From positions 1 through 11,546 of the forward strand of contig JACCUS010000034.1 in the NCBI GenBank assembly GCA_013811715.1: a stretch of 11,546 nucleotides of DNA, in the 5' to 3' direction. The DNA is from Nocardioidaceae bacterium. Its GTDB lineage: Bacteria; Actinomycetota; Actinomycetes; Propionibacteriales; Nocardioidaceae. Under the pieces are notes generated by a model. The model did not search any database. It had not been told where the DNA came from and worked only from the letters and a program-made list of their open reading frames with translations. Position numbers and translations under genes: made by a program. Shown here piece by piece: positions 5,363 to 11,546 of this stretch. Within the stretch, counting starts at the first letter, position 1, and each line of letters opens with the position of its first letter.

Positions 5363-6256
5363 ATGGCAAGCACCCGATTCCGCAGTGACACCGGGCTGAC
5401 GGTCCGGATGACGGTCGTCATGCTGCTGCTGGGCGGCCTCTACGTCACCGTCGGCGCAGGCCTGATCGCCTACGGTTTCTCGGCCGCCACCGTCTTGGTG
5501 ATCGCTGGGGCGCTGGGCCTGGGCCAGTGGTTCTTCTCCGACAAGCTCGCGCTGAAGGCGATGCGGGCCCGCGAGGTCAGCCCCAACGAGGCGCCCGAGC
5601 TGCACGGCATGATCGACCGCCTTTGTGCGCTCGCCGACATGCCGAAGCCGAAGGTGGCGATCGCCGACTCCGACGTGCCCAACGCCTTCGCCACCGGGCG
5701 CAGCCCCGAGCACTCGGCCGTCTGCGTCACGACTGGGATCATGCGCCGTCTCGACGCCGAGGAGCTCGAGGGCGTGCTGTCGCACGAGCTCTCGCACGTG
5801 GCGCACCGCGACGTGATGGTGATGACGATCGCCGGCTTCCTCGGCGTGGTGGCCGGGCTCGTGATGCGGTGGGGAATGTTCTTCACTGGCGGCCGGCGCG
5901 ACAGCAACTCCGCGCCGTTCATCGTGATCTGGCTCGGCAGCATCGTCGTCTTCCTCATCTCGTTCCTGCTCACGCGTGTGCTGAGCCGCTATCGCGAGCT
6001 GTGCGCCGACCGGGCCGGCGCCTACCTGACCGGGAAGCCGTCCGCGCTGGCGTCGGCGCTGACGAAGATCTCCGGTGAGATGGCCCGCATCCCGAGCCGC
6101 GACCTGCGGGAGGCGCAGGCGTTCAACGCGTTCTTCTTCGCGCCCGCGCTCAACGCCAAGTCGATCACCGCCCTGTTCGCCACCCACCCGCCGCTGGAGC
6201 AGCGGCTAGAGCAGCTCTCCAAGATCTCCGGCGACCTTTCGCGCCCCAGCGCCTGA
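5363..6256 (+). CDS. htpX: HtpX-type M48 zinc metalloprotease, 297 aa
   Basis: This is a membrane-bound protease that cleaves damaged or misassembled membrane proteins. Two helices lie near the N-terminus (about 15-37 and 42-58). They are followed by the conserved segment PNEAPELHGMIDRLCALADMPKP (74-96) and NAFATGRSPEHSAVCVT. The zinc-binding motif HELSH occupies 141-145, and the third ligand is probably Glu212 in RYRELCADRAG. Two further helices lie at about 153-172 and 185-206, and the family ending ATHPPLEQRLEQL is at 273-285. The length is normal and all catalytic residues are present. GTGGGGA lies 10 nt before ATG. It sits between pspAA and pspAB, which fits a joint membrane quality-control module, and it appears to have its own ECF-type promoter. 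Confidence 0.96.
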   Translation: MASTRFRSDTGLTVRMTVVMLLLGGLYVTVGAGLIAYGFSAATVLVIAGALGLGQWFFSDKLALKAMRAREVSPNEAPELHGMIDRLCALADMPKPKVAIADSDVPNAFATGRSPEHSAVCVTTGIMRRLDAEELEGVLSHELSHVAHRDVMVMTIAGFLGVVAGLVMRWGMFFTGGRRDSNSAPFIVIWLGSIVVFLISFLLTRVLSRYRELCADRAGAYLTGKPSALASALTKISGEMARIPSRDLREAQAFNAFFFAPALNAKSITALFATHPPLEQRLEQLSKISGDLSRPSA

Positions 6257-6311
6257 GACTGCAGAGGGCAGCGTGCCCAGCGGCTGACTGACCGCGTGCG
6301 AGGATCACCGG

Positions 6312-6881
6312 GTGGGAATCTTCAAGAAGGTCTTCGGTCGAAGCGATCCGCCGAAGCCCAACCTCGACAACCTGTTCGCGGTGCCGTCGGCGGCCGTCAC
6401 GCTCGAGGTGTCCTCGGGGTTCCGGCCGACCGGCGTCGCGTCGGTCTGCTACCGGGAGGCCGAGGGCGGCGCCTTCGCGACCACCCAGAGCGACGTACAG
6501 CAGCTGCTCGACGCCGACGCCGGCCCGAAGGTCGAGCGGTCGACCGACTCGTTCGGGTTCACCTGGCTGGTGTGCCGGCACGAACCGGCCGAGCTTGCCG
6601 ACCTGATCACCGACGTGCACGCCGTGAACAGCTCGCTGGAGAACGCCGGCTTCGGCGCTTCGCTGCTCTGCTCGCTGGTCGACTTTGAGGACGCCGAGGG
6701 CCGCAAGCTCGGGCTGGTGTACCTGTACAAGCAGGGCACGTTCTACCCGTTCGCCCCGAAGGGCGACAAGCGCCGCGACAACGCGTTGGAGCTACAGATC
6801 CGCGGAGTGCTCGAGACAGATCTGGTCGTGGAGCCCGAGCTCACCCGCTGGATGGCCGTCTGGGGCGCCCCCGGTCTCTGA
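6312..6881 (+). CDS. pspAB: PspA-associated protein PspAB, 189 aa
   Basis: The protein begins MGIFKKVFGRSD, a short basic amphipathic stretch that could touch the membrane. A soluble alpha/beta domain follows, with LDNLFAVPSAAVTLE (18-32), GAFATTQSDVQQLL and SFGFTWLVCRHEP. It then continues with LADLITDVHAVNSSLENAGFG (95-115), GLVYLYKQGTFYPFAP (134-149) and RRDNALELQIRGVLETDL. I recognise this as the PspAB family that co-occurs with PspA, PspAA and HtpX. GTG at 6312 follows GAGGA with 7-nt spacing. It lies 55 bp after htpX with no terminator between, so it is probably cotranscribed. Its biochemical role is unknown; a partner or adaptor in the Psp response is inferred. A strong hairpin lies directly after its stop. 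Confidence 0.9.
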   Translation: MGIFKKVFGRSDPPKPNLDNLFAVPSAAVTLEVSSGFRPTGVASVCYREAEGGAFATTQSDVQQLLDADAGPKVERSTDSFGFTWLVCRHEPAELADLITDVHAVNSSLENAGFGASLLCSLVDFEDAEGRKLGLVYLYKQGTFYPFAPKGDKRRDNALELQIRGVLETDLVVEPELTRWMAVWGAPGL

Positions 6882-6884
6882 CCT

Positions 6885-6910
6885 CGCCGTACTCCGGTCG
6901 GAGTACGGCG
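6885..6910 (+). terminator. Perfect 11-bp terminator hairpin after pspAB
   Basis: CGCCGTACTCC (6885-6895) and GGAGTACGGCG (6900-6910) form a perfect 11-bp stem with a four-base GGTC loop, starting 4 bases after the pspAB stop. There is no T-run, which is common in high-GC actinobacteria. It marks the end of the Psp/HtpX transcription unit. Confidence 0.82.
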
Positions 6911-6963
6911 AAAGCCTCCCGCAGGCCGACGACTAGGCAGCGGTTCCAGCGCAGCATGGAAGC

Positions 6964-7335
6964 ATGACCCAACGAACCGCACTCACCCCCGCAAGTGCCC
7001 TCAACGTCGCCGGGCTGCTGGCCTTCGGCGCCATGATCATCGTCCAGATCGCCGGCGGAATCGACGACTATCCGACGATCCCGCCAGGCCTCGTCATCTC
7101 ACTCGTCGTCGTCGCGCTCGTCGTGTTCGTGCGAAGGTTCTGGTCGACGGTCATCGGGGCGCTCTTCCCCACCGCGTTGGCGGTCGGGGGGGTGCTCGCC
7201 GAGGGGGCCGCCGACCGTGTCGGCGACACCGGCGAGACCTTCACGTTCGTGACCTCCTGGCTGCAGCTGGCGGCCCTGGCCGTCGCACTGGTGGCCGGCT
7301 GGGCCGCTGTCGTGCAGCAGGCCCGGCGGCGCTGA
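6964..7335 (+). CDS. Four-helix membrane protein of unknown function, 123 aa
   Basis: The reading frame is almost entirely hydrophobic. Likely membrane helices lie at about 14-31, 42-57, 62-80 and 96-117, with a polar extracytoplasmic or cytoplasmic loop EGAADRVGDTGET (80-92) and a basic end QQARRR. By the positive-inside rule the RRFW between helices 2 and 3 and the RRR tail are probably cytoplasmic. I do not recognise the family. The start ATG at 6964 has only GGA close upstream, so initiation is weak or leaderless. It is separated from pspAB by the terminator, so it is not part of the Psp operon, and it converges with the VanW-family gene. Confidence 0.75.
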   Translation: MTQRTALTPASALNVAGLLAFGAMIIVQIAGGIDDYPTIPPGLVISLVVVALVVFVRRFWSTVIGALFPTALAVGGVLAEGAADRVGDTGETFTFVTSWLQLAALAVALVAGWAAVVQQARRR

Positions 7336-7354
7336 GCCTGAGCGAGGCCGCCAA

Positions 7355-7379
7355 CTCCTGCCAAGCGGATCGTCAGGAG
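7355..7379. terminator. Possible hairpin between convergent genes
   Basis: CTCCTG (7355-7360) and CAGGAG (7374-7379) can pair with a 13-nt loop. The right arm overlaps the stop codon of the VanW-family gene. It is a weak candidate for a shared terminator. Confidence 0.3.
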
Positions 7380-9091
7380 CAGATCACGGAGTCGGCCGGG
7401 GTGTAGGTGACGTGGTCGGTCTCCTTCTCGACCAGCTCACTGAGTCCCGGCTTGCGGAAGTAGCGATACACGTCGACGTCGAAGCCGCCGTACCCGCTGG
7501 TCGGCACACACCCGTCGCTCGAGATGTAGCGGGTCCGCGGCTCGGTGAAGTTGTAGGGCTCGGAGACGCCGGCGCGGATGTCCCAGTACTCGGTGCTCCA
7601 CATCCGCACGTGCATCTCGCCCGAGCTACTGGTGGTGCTCGGCACGACCCATGCCTCGACCAGGACGCCATGCGGCGTGTCGTTCCCGAACTTCAGGTCG
7701 ACCGTCGGCCACGCCACCGTCGCCTCCCGGCCCAGCGGGTAGCGGTCGATGTAGAAGCTGTGCGGCTTGTGCTCGACGTCCTCCAGCCCAGCGAAGAAGG
7801 CCGCGTTGTACGTTGTCGTGACCACCTGCGAGACTCCGCCGCCGAGGTCCTCGGCGTACACGCCGTTGCTGATGACGAAGCCTTTGACGAAGCCGTTGGC
7901 CCTGGTGCGCTCGCCGACGGTCTCGTTGAACGAGAAGACGTCCCCAGGCCGCAACACGGTGCCGCTGATGAGCTCGGCGGCTCGACCCTGGTTGATGTTG
8001 CGGTACTCGGCGTGGGGGAAGTAGGTGACGAAGTCGCTGACCACCTCGGTGATCTGCATGGCCCCGGCGTCCTCGGTGGTGAAGTCGGCCTGCGCGACCT
8101 GCGTGCCGACCGTGGCCGACCGCTGCGCCCCCGTTTCGGTGAGCACCGGCAAGATCGCCTCGGCGACCTCGTCGGCGTCCAGCGTGACCCCCGGCCGATC
8201 GGGTACGACGACCGGGCTGCCGTTCTGCAGCTCCACGGTGGCGTCGGTCGGCTCGGTGCCGATGCGGGCAACGATCAGATCCAGCCGCTCGCGGAGCGTG
8301 GGGGCGTCGATACTGGCCACAAGCTGGTCTTCTTCGACCCGGAGGTTGAGCGCCGGTGCGTAGTCGCGCACCAGAAGCTCGACCGTGCCGTCAGGCAGCT
8401 GGAGCGTCACCGGCGCCGACACCGCCGGCTCGGCGACCTCGGCCAGCGCAGTCGCGAACTCGGCCTGGTCGAAGTCGGCCGGGCTACGGGTGACCGGCAG
8501 CTCGAGCCGGGATGCGTCGGCGAGGTAGGCGTCGACGACGGCCTCGGCCGCACCTTCCTCGTCGACGTCCAGGCCGGCCGTCGGTTGCGTCACCTCCAGC
8601 TCGCCGTCAGGGGTCACCTGCACCGAGGGCTCCTCGGCGTCGACCTCAACCTGGCGGGAGATCTGCGCGATCGCGGCGTCCAACCGTTCGCGGTCGACGT
8701 CGACGACTGGCTCGACGTCGGCTTCGGGGCCGGTCAGGATGTCGATCATCTGCGCTGGGTTCCACGACCTGCCGCCGCCGGCGGTCTGCACCGTCTCCGT
8801 CACGTCGAGGCTGAGGCCGTCGGTCGCTGGGAGGACCGGGTAGGTCTCGCCGTCGTGGTTGAACCGGATCGGCGCCTCGGTACGGTCGGCCAGCTCGGTG
8901 TCGAGCCGCTTCTCGGCGGAAGCGGGCGACAGCCCGCCGACGTCGACACCGAGGACGCGGGTGCCGCTTGGGACCCGGTCGCCGGTGAGGAAGTAGCCGC
9001 CGATGTACAGCCCCACCAGCACGGCGACGACCACGGCGACGGCGACCAGGAGCACGCGTCTGCCGCCGCTCGTCCGCGCGTCCTCGCTCAT
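7373..9091 (-). CDS. Membrane-anchored VanW-family protein with PG_binding_4 repeats, 572 aa
   Basis: A short cytoplasmic end (1-12) is followed by one membrane anchor (about 12-36), so most of the protein is outside the membrane. The extracellular part starts RVLGVDVGGLSPASAEKRL (45-63), typical of PG_binding_4/YoaR-like repeats. A second such unit spans about 170-320, with PDRPGVTLDADEVAEAIL. The VanW domain covers about 349-482, with the hallmarks INQGRAAELISGTVLRPGDVFSFNETVG, EDLGGGVSQVVTTTYNAAF and HSFYIDRYPLGREATV. The tail has Cys528 and Cys571, possibly a disulfide. Despite the name it does not imply vancomycin resistance; the family is linked to cell-wall or L,D-crosslink biology with unknown chemistry. 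ATG at 9091 is chosen because GGGGGA precedes it at 4 nt and the anchor follows at once; TTG at 9145 is a poor alternative. Confidence 0.92.
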   Translation of the reverse strand: MSEDARTSGGRRVLLVAVAVVVAVLVGLYIGGYFLTGDRVPSGTRVLGVDVGGLSPASAEKRLDTELADRTEAPIRFNHDGETYPVLPATDGLSLDVTETVQTAGGGRSWNPAQMIDILTGPEADVEPVVDVDRERLDAAIAQISRQVEVDAEEPSVQVTPDGELEVTQPTAGLDVDEEGAAEAVVDAYLADASRLELPVTRSPADFDQAEFATALAEVAEPAVSAPVTLQLPDGTVELLVRDYAPALNLRVEEDQLVASIDAPTLRERLDLIVARIGTEPTDATVELQNGSPVVVPDRPGVTLDADEVAEAILPVLTETGAQRSATVGTQVAQADFTTEDAGAMQITEVVSDFVTYFPHAEYRNINQGRAAELISGTVLRPGDVFSFNETVGERTRANGFVKGFVISNGVYAEDLGGGVSQVVTTTYNAAFFAGLEDVEHKPHSFYIDRYPLGREATVAWPTVDLKFGNDTPHGVLVEAWVVPSTTSSSGEMHVRMWSTEYWDIRAGVSEPYNFTEPRTRYISSDGCVPTSGYGGFDVDVYRYFRKPGLSELVEKETDHVTYTPADSVICS

Positions 9092-9131
9092 CAGGTCCCC
9101 CGTCGGGTCGGTCGGTTGGTGAATCTGCACA

Positions 9132-9160
9132 AGGGTAGTCGACAACCCGGCCCCGCTGAA
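9132..9160 (-). promoter_or_regulatory. Possible promoter for the VanW-family gene
   Basis: On the minus strand TTCAGC (9160-9155), a 17-bp spacer and TACCCT (9137-9132) give a reasonable sigma-70-like promoter about 40 bp before the ATG at 9091. No equally good boxes are seen for the divergent kinase gene. Confidence 0.4.
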
Positions 9161-9219
9161 TCGCCGGAGCTGGCGCGGCCCGATGACGTGCCTCAGACCG
9201 GCGTTGGCAGGATGTGCGC

Positions 9220-10311
9220 ATGCGCGTCCTGATCGCCCCCGACTCCTTCGGCGGCACCTTGTCCGCGGTCGAGGCGGCAGCCGCCATCGCCGACGGGTGG
9301 CGGCGCCGAGCGCCGGGCGACGAGCTGGTGCTCACCCCGATGTCGGACGGCGGGCCAGGGTTCGTCGATGTGCTGCGCGCCTCGCTCGGCGGCGAGTTGC
9401 TGTCAATCCCGGTCTCGGACCAGTACGGCGACGAGGTGCCCACCGCCGTGCTCATGGTGGAGCACACCGCCTACATCGAGTCGGCCCAGGCGTGTGGGCT
9501 GCACCTGTCGAGGCGGCGCGATCCCGAGCAGGCGACGACGTACGGCGTCGGCCAGATGATGACGGCCGCCATCGCAGCGGGGGCGCGACGTGTCTTCGTC
9601 GGGCTGGGCGGGACGGCCACCAACGACGGCGGTGCCGGCCTGCTGGCCGCACTGGGAGCAACCGCTCAGCCGGCCGACTCGCTCGTCGGCGGCCCTCGTG
9701 CGCTGGAGATGCTGAGCGCCGTCGACCTCACCGGCCTGCGGGCGCGCTGCGACGGCGTCGAGATCGTGGTCGCCTCAGATGTCGACAACCCGCTGCTGGG
9801 GCTGCGCGGCGCGACGAACGTCTACGGTCCGCAGAAGGGGCTGGCCGACGAGCGCACTCACCACGTCGACGCCCAGCTGCAGCGGTTGGCCGATCTCACC
9901 GATGCGCTGGTCGCCGAACAGAAGGGCGCCGGCGCGGGCGGCGGGCTGGGGTTCGGGCTGCTGCTGGCCGGGGCCGACCGGGTCGACGGGGTCAGCCTGG
10001 TGGCGGAGGCCGTCGGGCTGGCAGGGCAGGCGGTGGAGGCCGACCTGGTCGTCACCGGTGAGGGCGCCTTCGACTTCTCGTCTCGTTCGGGCAAGGTCCC
10101 CTACGGGGTGGCGCAGATCGCCGGTGCGGCGCTTCGCCCCTGCATCGCCCTCGCAGGTCAGGTGCTGGTCGGGTCGAGGGAGATGCGCGCCTTGGGGGTC
10201 GAGTCGGCGTACTCGATGGTCGACCTGGTGGGCAATGAAGCCGCCTTCGCAGCGCCCGACGCCAGCCTGAGCGCGCTGGCCGAGCGGGTGGCCCGCACCT
10301 GGTCGCGCTGA
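9220..10311 (+). CDS. Glycerate kinase family protein (diverged motifs), 363 aa
   Basis: The gene belongs to the glycerate kinase type 1 family, which phosphorylates glycerate to a phosphoglycerate with ATP. Recognisable blocks are APDSFGGTLSA (6-16), SDGGPGFVDVL (42-52), YIESAQACGL (85-94), VGLGGTATNDGGAGLLAALG (128-147), SDVDNPLLG (186-194), NVYGPQKG (200-207), GAGAGGGLGFGLLLAG (236-251) and DLVVTGEGAFDFSSRSGK (275-292). Several positions differ from textbook members: FKG is FGG, DGGEGT is DGGPGF, and TGEGRIDxQT is TGEGAFDFSS. The substrate may therefore differ from glycerate. ATG at 9220 has GCAGGA at 7 nt and is preferred over GTG at 9214. Length is close to the family norm. It is divergent from the VanW-family gene, and no glyoxylate-pathway gene is next to it. 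Confidence 0.88.
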   Translation: MRVLIAPDSFGGTLSAVEAAAAIADGWRRRAPGDELVLTPMSDGGPGFVDVLRASLGGELLSIPVSDQYGDEVPTAVLMVEHTAYIESAQACGLHLSRRRDPEQATTYGVGQMMTAAIAAGARRVFVGLGGTATNDGGAGLLAALGATAQPADSLVGGPRALEMLSAVDLTGLRARCDGVEIVVASDVDNPLLGLRGATNVYGPQKGLADERTHHVDAQLQRLADLTDALVAEQKGAGAGGGLGFGLLLAGADRVDGVSLVAEAVGLAGQAVEADLVVTGEGAFDFSSRSGKVPYGVAQIAGAALRPCIALAGQVLVGSREMRALGVESAYSMVDLVGNEAAFAAPDASLSALAERVARTWSR

Positions 10312-10478
10312 TCGACGGTGACCCGCGACAGGCCCGGCGGCGAGGCGGGCTAACGATGCAGGGAGCGCATGTGTCACGATGGGAATGCATCGACGAGGAA
10401 CCGCTGTTGTCGCAGCAGGCACAGTGTCCCAGCAGGATCAGGCGCGTTGCGCACCACAGACCCATTGGAGCATCTGAC

Positions 10479-10853
10479 ATGACCGTTCAGGACCAGACCA
10501 CGCCGGCAAGCACCGAGACCCAGCCCGCCGACGGCGTCCTCTTGACCGACGGCGCCGCCTCGAAGGTCAAGGCGCTCCTCGACCAAGAAGGCCGCGACGA
10601 CCTGCAGCTGCGCGTGTCGGTGCAGCCCGGTGGGTGCTCCGGCCTGCGCTACCAGCTCTTCTTCGACGAGCGCAACCTCGATGGCGACGCGGTCCGCGAC
10701 TTCAACGGCGTGTCCGTCGTCGTCGACCGGATGAGCACCCCTTACCTGCACGGCGCGACCATCGACTTCGTCGACACGATCGAGAAGCAGGGTTTCACGA
10801 TCGACAACCCGACCGCCACCGGCTCCTGCGCCTGCGGCGACTCGTTCCACTGA
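10479..10853 (+). CDS. erpA: A-type iron-sulfur cluster carrier ErpA, 124 aa
   Basis: This HesB/IscA/ErpA-family protein receives Fe-S clusters and passes them to target enzymes. The three cluster-binding cysteines are present: Cys53 in QPGGCSGLRYQL, and Cys117 and Cys119 in GSCACGDSF at the end. Between them lie FFDERNLDGD, GVSVVVDRMSTPYLHGATIDFVD (77-99) and the family motif FTIDNPTATG. An N-terminal tail of about 19 residues rich in Thr/Gln/Pro is typical of actinobacterial members. ATG at 10479 follows GGAG with 8-nt spacing; the frame is open further upstream but has no comparable site. It precedes ctaC by 199 bp, an arrangement that is common in actinobacteria and fits a link between cluster supply and respiration, though separate promoters are likely. 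Confidence 0.95.
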   Translation: MTVQDQTTPASTETQPADGVLLTDGAASKVKALLDQEGRDDLQLRVSVQPGGCSGLRYQLFFDERNLDGDAVRDFNGVSVVVDRMSTPYLHGATIDFVDTIEKQGFTIDNPTATGSCACGDSFH

Positions 10854-10878
10854 GCCGCGGGGGGTCCCGCCAGTCACG

Positions 10879-11004
10879 TCACGGCAGGTGGCGGCTCATC
10901 TGATCGGTCAGCTCGTCGTGGAGCTGGCCCAGGCGGCGGAAGCACCCGGCGAGCGCTTCGTCGTCGCTGACGACGGCGACCCGCTTACACCGTGTCAGGG
11001 TCAA
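10879..11004 (-). CDS. Possible small ORF, 41 aa, between erpA and ctaC
   Basis: A minus-strand frame from TTG at 11004 to TGA at 10879 encodes a peptide ending LGQLHDELTDQMSRHLP with a likely amphipathic helix. Nearly all its codons end in G or C from about 10980 onward, as in real genes here, and no plus-strand gene covers this stretch. Against it are the absence of a ribosome binding site, a rare-type start and lower third-position GC in the first few codons. It may be a small gene, a remnant of a longer one, or chance. I do not recognise it. Confidence 0.25.
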   Translation of the reverse strand: MTLTRCKRVAVVSDDEALAGCFRRLGQLHDELTDQMSRHLP

Positions 11005-11052
11005 GTGAACCCACGGCGGCGCCGGCGGCACTTGCTCGGGTAGGGTTTCGCC

Positions 11053-11546
11053 GTGCCCGGACGACGAGTCGCAGGCCGCTCGAGCGGCGCTCGTACAACC
11101 GTGATCCTGGCCGGTGCGGCCATGGCTGCAGTGCTCGCGGGATGCTCGAAGCAGGACAGCGAGCAGGTTGGCCGTCTGGCGCTTCCCGAGCCGGCCAGCG
11201 ACCGTGCGATGTACACGAAGGACCTCTGGGGCGGAGCCTGGCTGGCCGCCGCAGTCGTCGGCGTGTTCGTCTGGGGGCTGATCATCTGGGTCGTGGTCCG
11301 CTACCGGCGTCGCAGCGAGGACGAGGTGCCGACCCAGACGCGGTACAACCTGCCGATCGAGGTGCTGTACACGATCGCTCCGCTCATCATCATCGCTGTG
11401 CTGTTCTACTTCACGGTCGACGTGCAGCGGGCGGTGACTGTGGGCGCCTACCGGTCGAACCCGGCGCTGGCCGGCCAGAGCATCGATGCGACCGCCGCTG
11501 CAGGCGGGGAGGGCCACCTGATCCAGGTGGTAGGCCAGAAATGGGC
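11053..11546 (+). CDS. ctaC: Cytochrome c oxidase subunit II (partial, C-terminus off window)
   Basis: The first 164 codons of the aa3-type cytochrome c oxidase subunit II are present. Residues 1-31 form a lipoprotein signal: a basic start, a hydrophobic stretch VILAGAAMAAVLAG and the lipobox LAGC with Cys31 as the lipidated residue. Two membrane helices follow, at about 62-83 and 104-122, with the charged cytoplasmic loop RYRRRSEDEVPTQTRYN between them. The window ends at IQVVGQKW, the first strand of the CuA domain, so the copper ligands are not visible. GTG at 11053 has TAGGG with 7-nt spacing. The stretch between helix 2 and the CuA domain (126-154, Gly/Ala-rich) appears longer than I expect. 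It accepts electrons from the bc1 complex in the membrane. Confidence 0.95.
   Translation, partial: MPGRRVAGRSSGARTTVILAGAAMAAVLAGCSKQDSEQVGRLALPEPASDRAMYTKDLWGGAWLAAAVVGVFVWGLIIWVVVRYRRRSEDEVPTQTRYNLPIEVLYTIAPLIIIAVLFYFTVDVQRAVTVGAYRSNPALAGQSIDATAAAGGEGHLIQVVGQKW

Noticed and set aside
5321..6187. A minus-strand open frame opposite htpX
   Set aside because: It is the antisense shadow of a gene with complete catalytic motifs.
6957..6968. A three-codon mini-ORF (ATG GAA GCA TGA) overlapping the start of the four-helix membrane protein
   Set aside because: It is too short to support and is likely chance, although its ATGA overlap could in principle couple initiation.
7373..9091. Vancomycin resistance role for the VanW-family gene
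   Set aside because: The VanW name is historical. No vanA/vanH/vanX-type genes are nearby, and such proteins are ordinary in actinobacterial cell-wall biology.
7412..9232. A long plus-strand open frame opposite the VanW-family gene
   Set aside because: It is a mirror of a real high-GC gene with clear domains; its translation is rich in Arg/His/Asp with no recognisable motif.
11041..11055. TAGGGT as a -10 box for a leaderless ctaC transcript
   Set aside because: The spacing to GTG would fit, but no -35 box is seen and the same bases serve well as a ribosome binding site. It was left undecided and not listed as a promoter.

Overview
The window comes from a high-GC actinobacterium. Third codon positions are almost all G or C, GTG starts are common, and the gene set is typical of the group: DUF3043, the actinobacterial/archaeal Psp module, a VanW-family cell-wall protein, erpA and ctaC. 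The overall flavour is Nocardioides-like (Propionibacteriales). That placement rests on remembered gene content and no search was run.

Left part (1-2019). A secreted SCO2322-like protein, cut by the window edge, is read leftwards from position 431. Its leader (432-661) carries a clear cobalamin riboswitch followed by strong and partly mutually exclusive hairpins, so its operon is probably a B12-repressed cobalt or corrinoid uptake operon. A 67-residue actinobacterial protein (807-1010) meets an aldo/keto reductase (1015-2019, minus) tail to tail with only 4 bp between them.

Repeat-bracketed nuclease gene (2020-3369). A DUF559/Vsr-like endonuclease-domain protein (2196-3137, minus) has a doublet of a 48-bp imperfect palindromic repeat on each side. 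A fifth copy lies at 5205-5252. This dispersed repeat is the least explained structure in the window.

Envelope-stress block (3370-6910). DUF3043 is divergent from pspA. Then pspA and pspAA (overlapping by 4 bp), an HtpX-type M48 protease and pspAB all run rightwards and end at a perfect 11-bp terminator hairpin. A good match to an ECF sigma-E type promoter (GGGAAC, 17 bp, CGTC) precedes htpX. The block can therefore be read as one membrane-stress module with a stress promoter of its own inside it.

Right part (6911-11546). A four-helix membrane protein of unknown function converges on a membrane-anchored VanW/PG_binding_4 protein (minus). The VanW gene is divergent from a glycerate-kinase-family gene whose usual family motifs are altered. 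The A-type Fe-S carrier erpA follows, then the start of ctaC (cytochrome c oxidase subunit II lipoprotein), which is cut by the window end just as its CuA domain begins.

I found no tRNA, rRNA, CRISPR array, insertion sequence or phage gene. The likeliest new features are the repeat family with its doublet arrangement around the nuclease gene, and the switch-like leader behind the B12 riboswitch.
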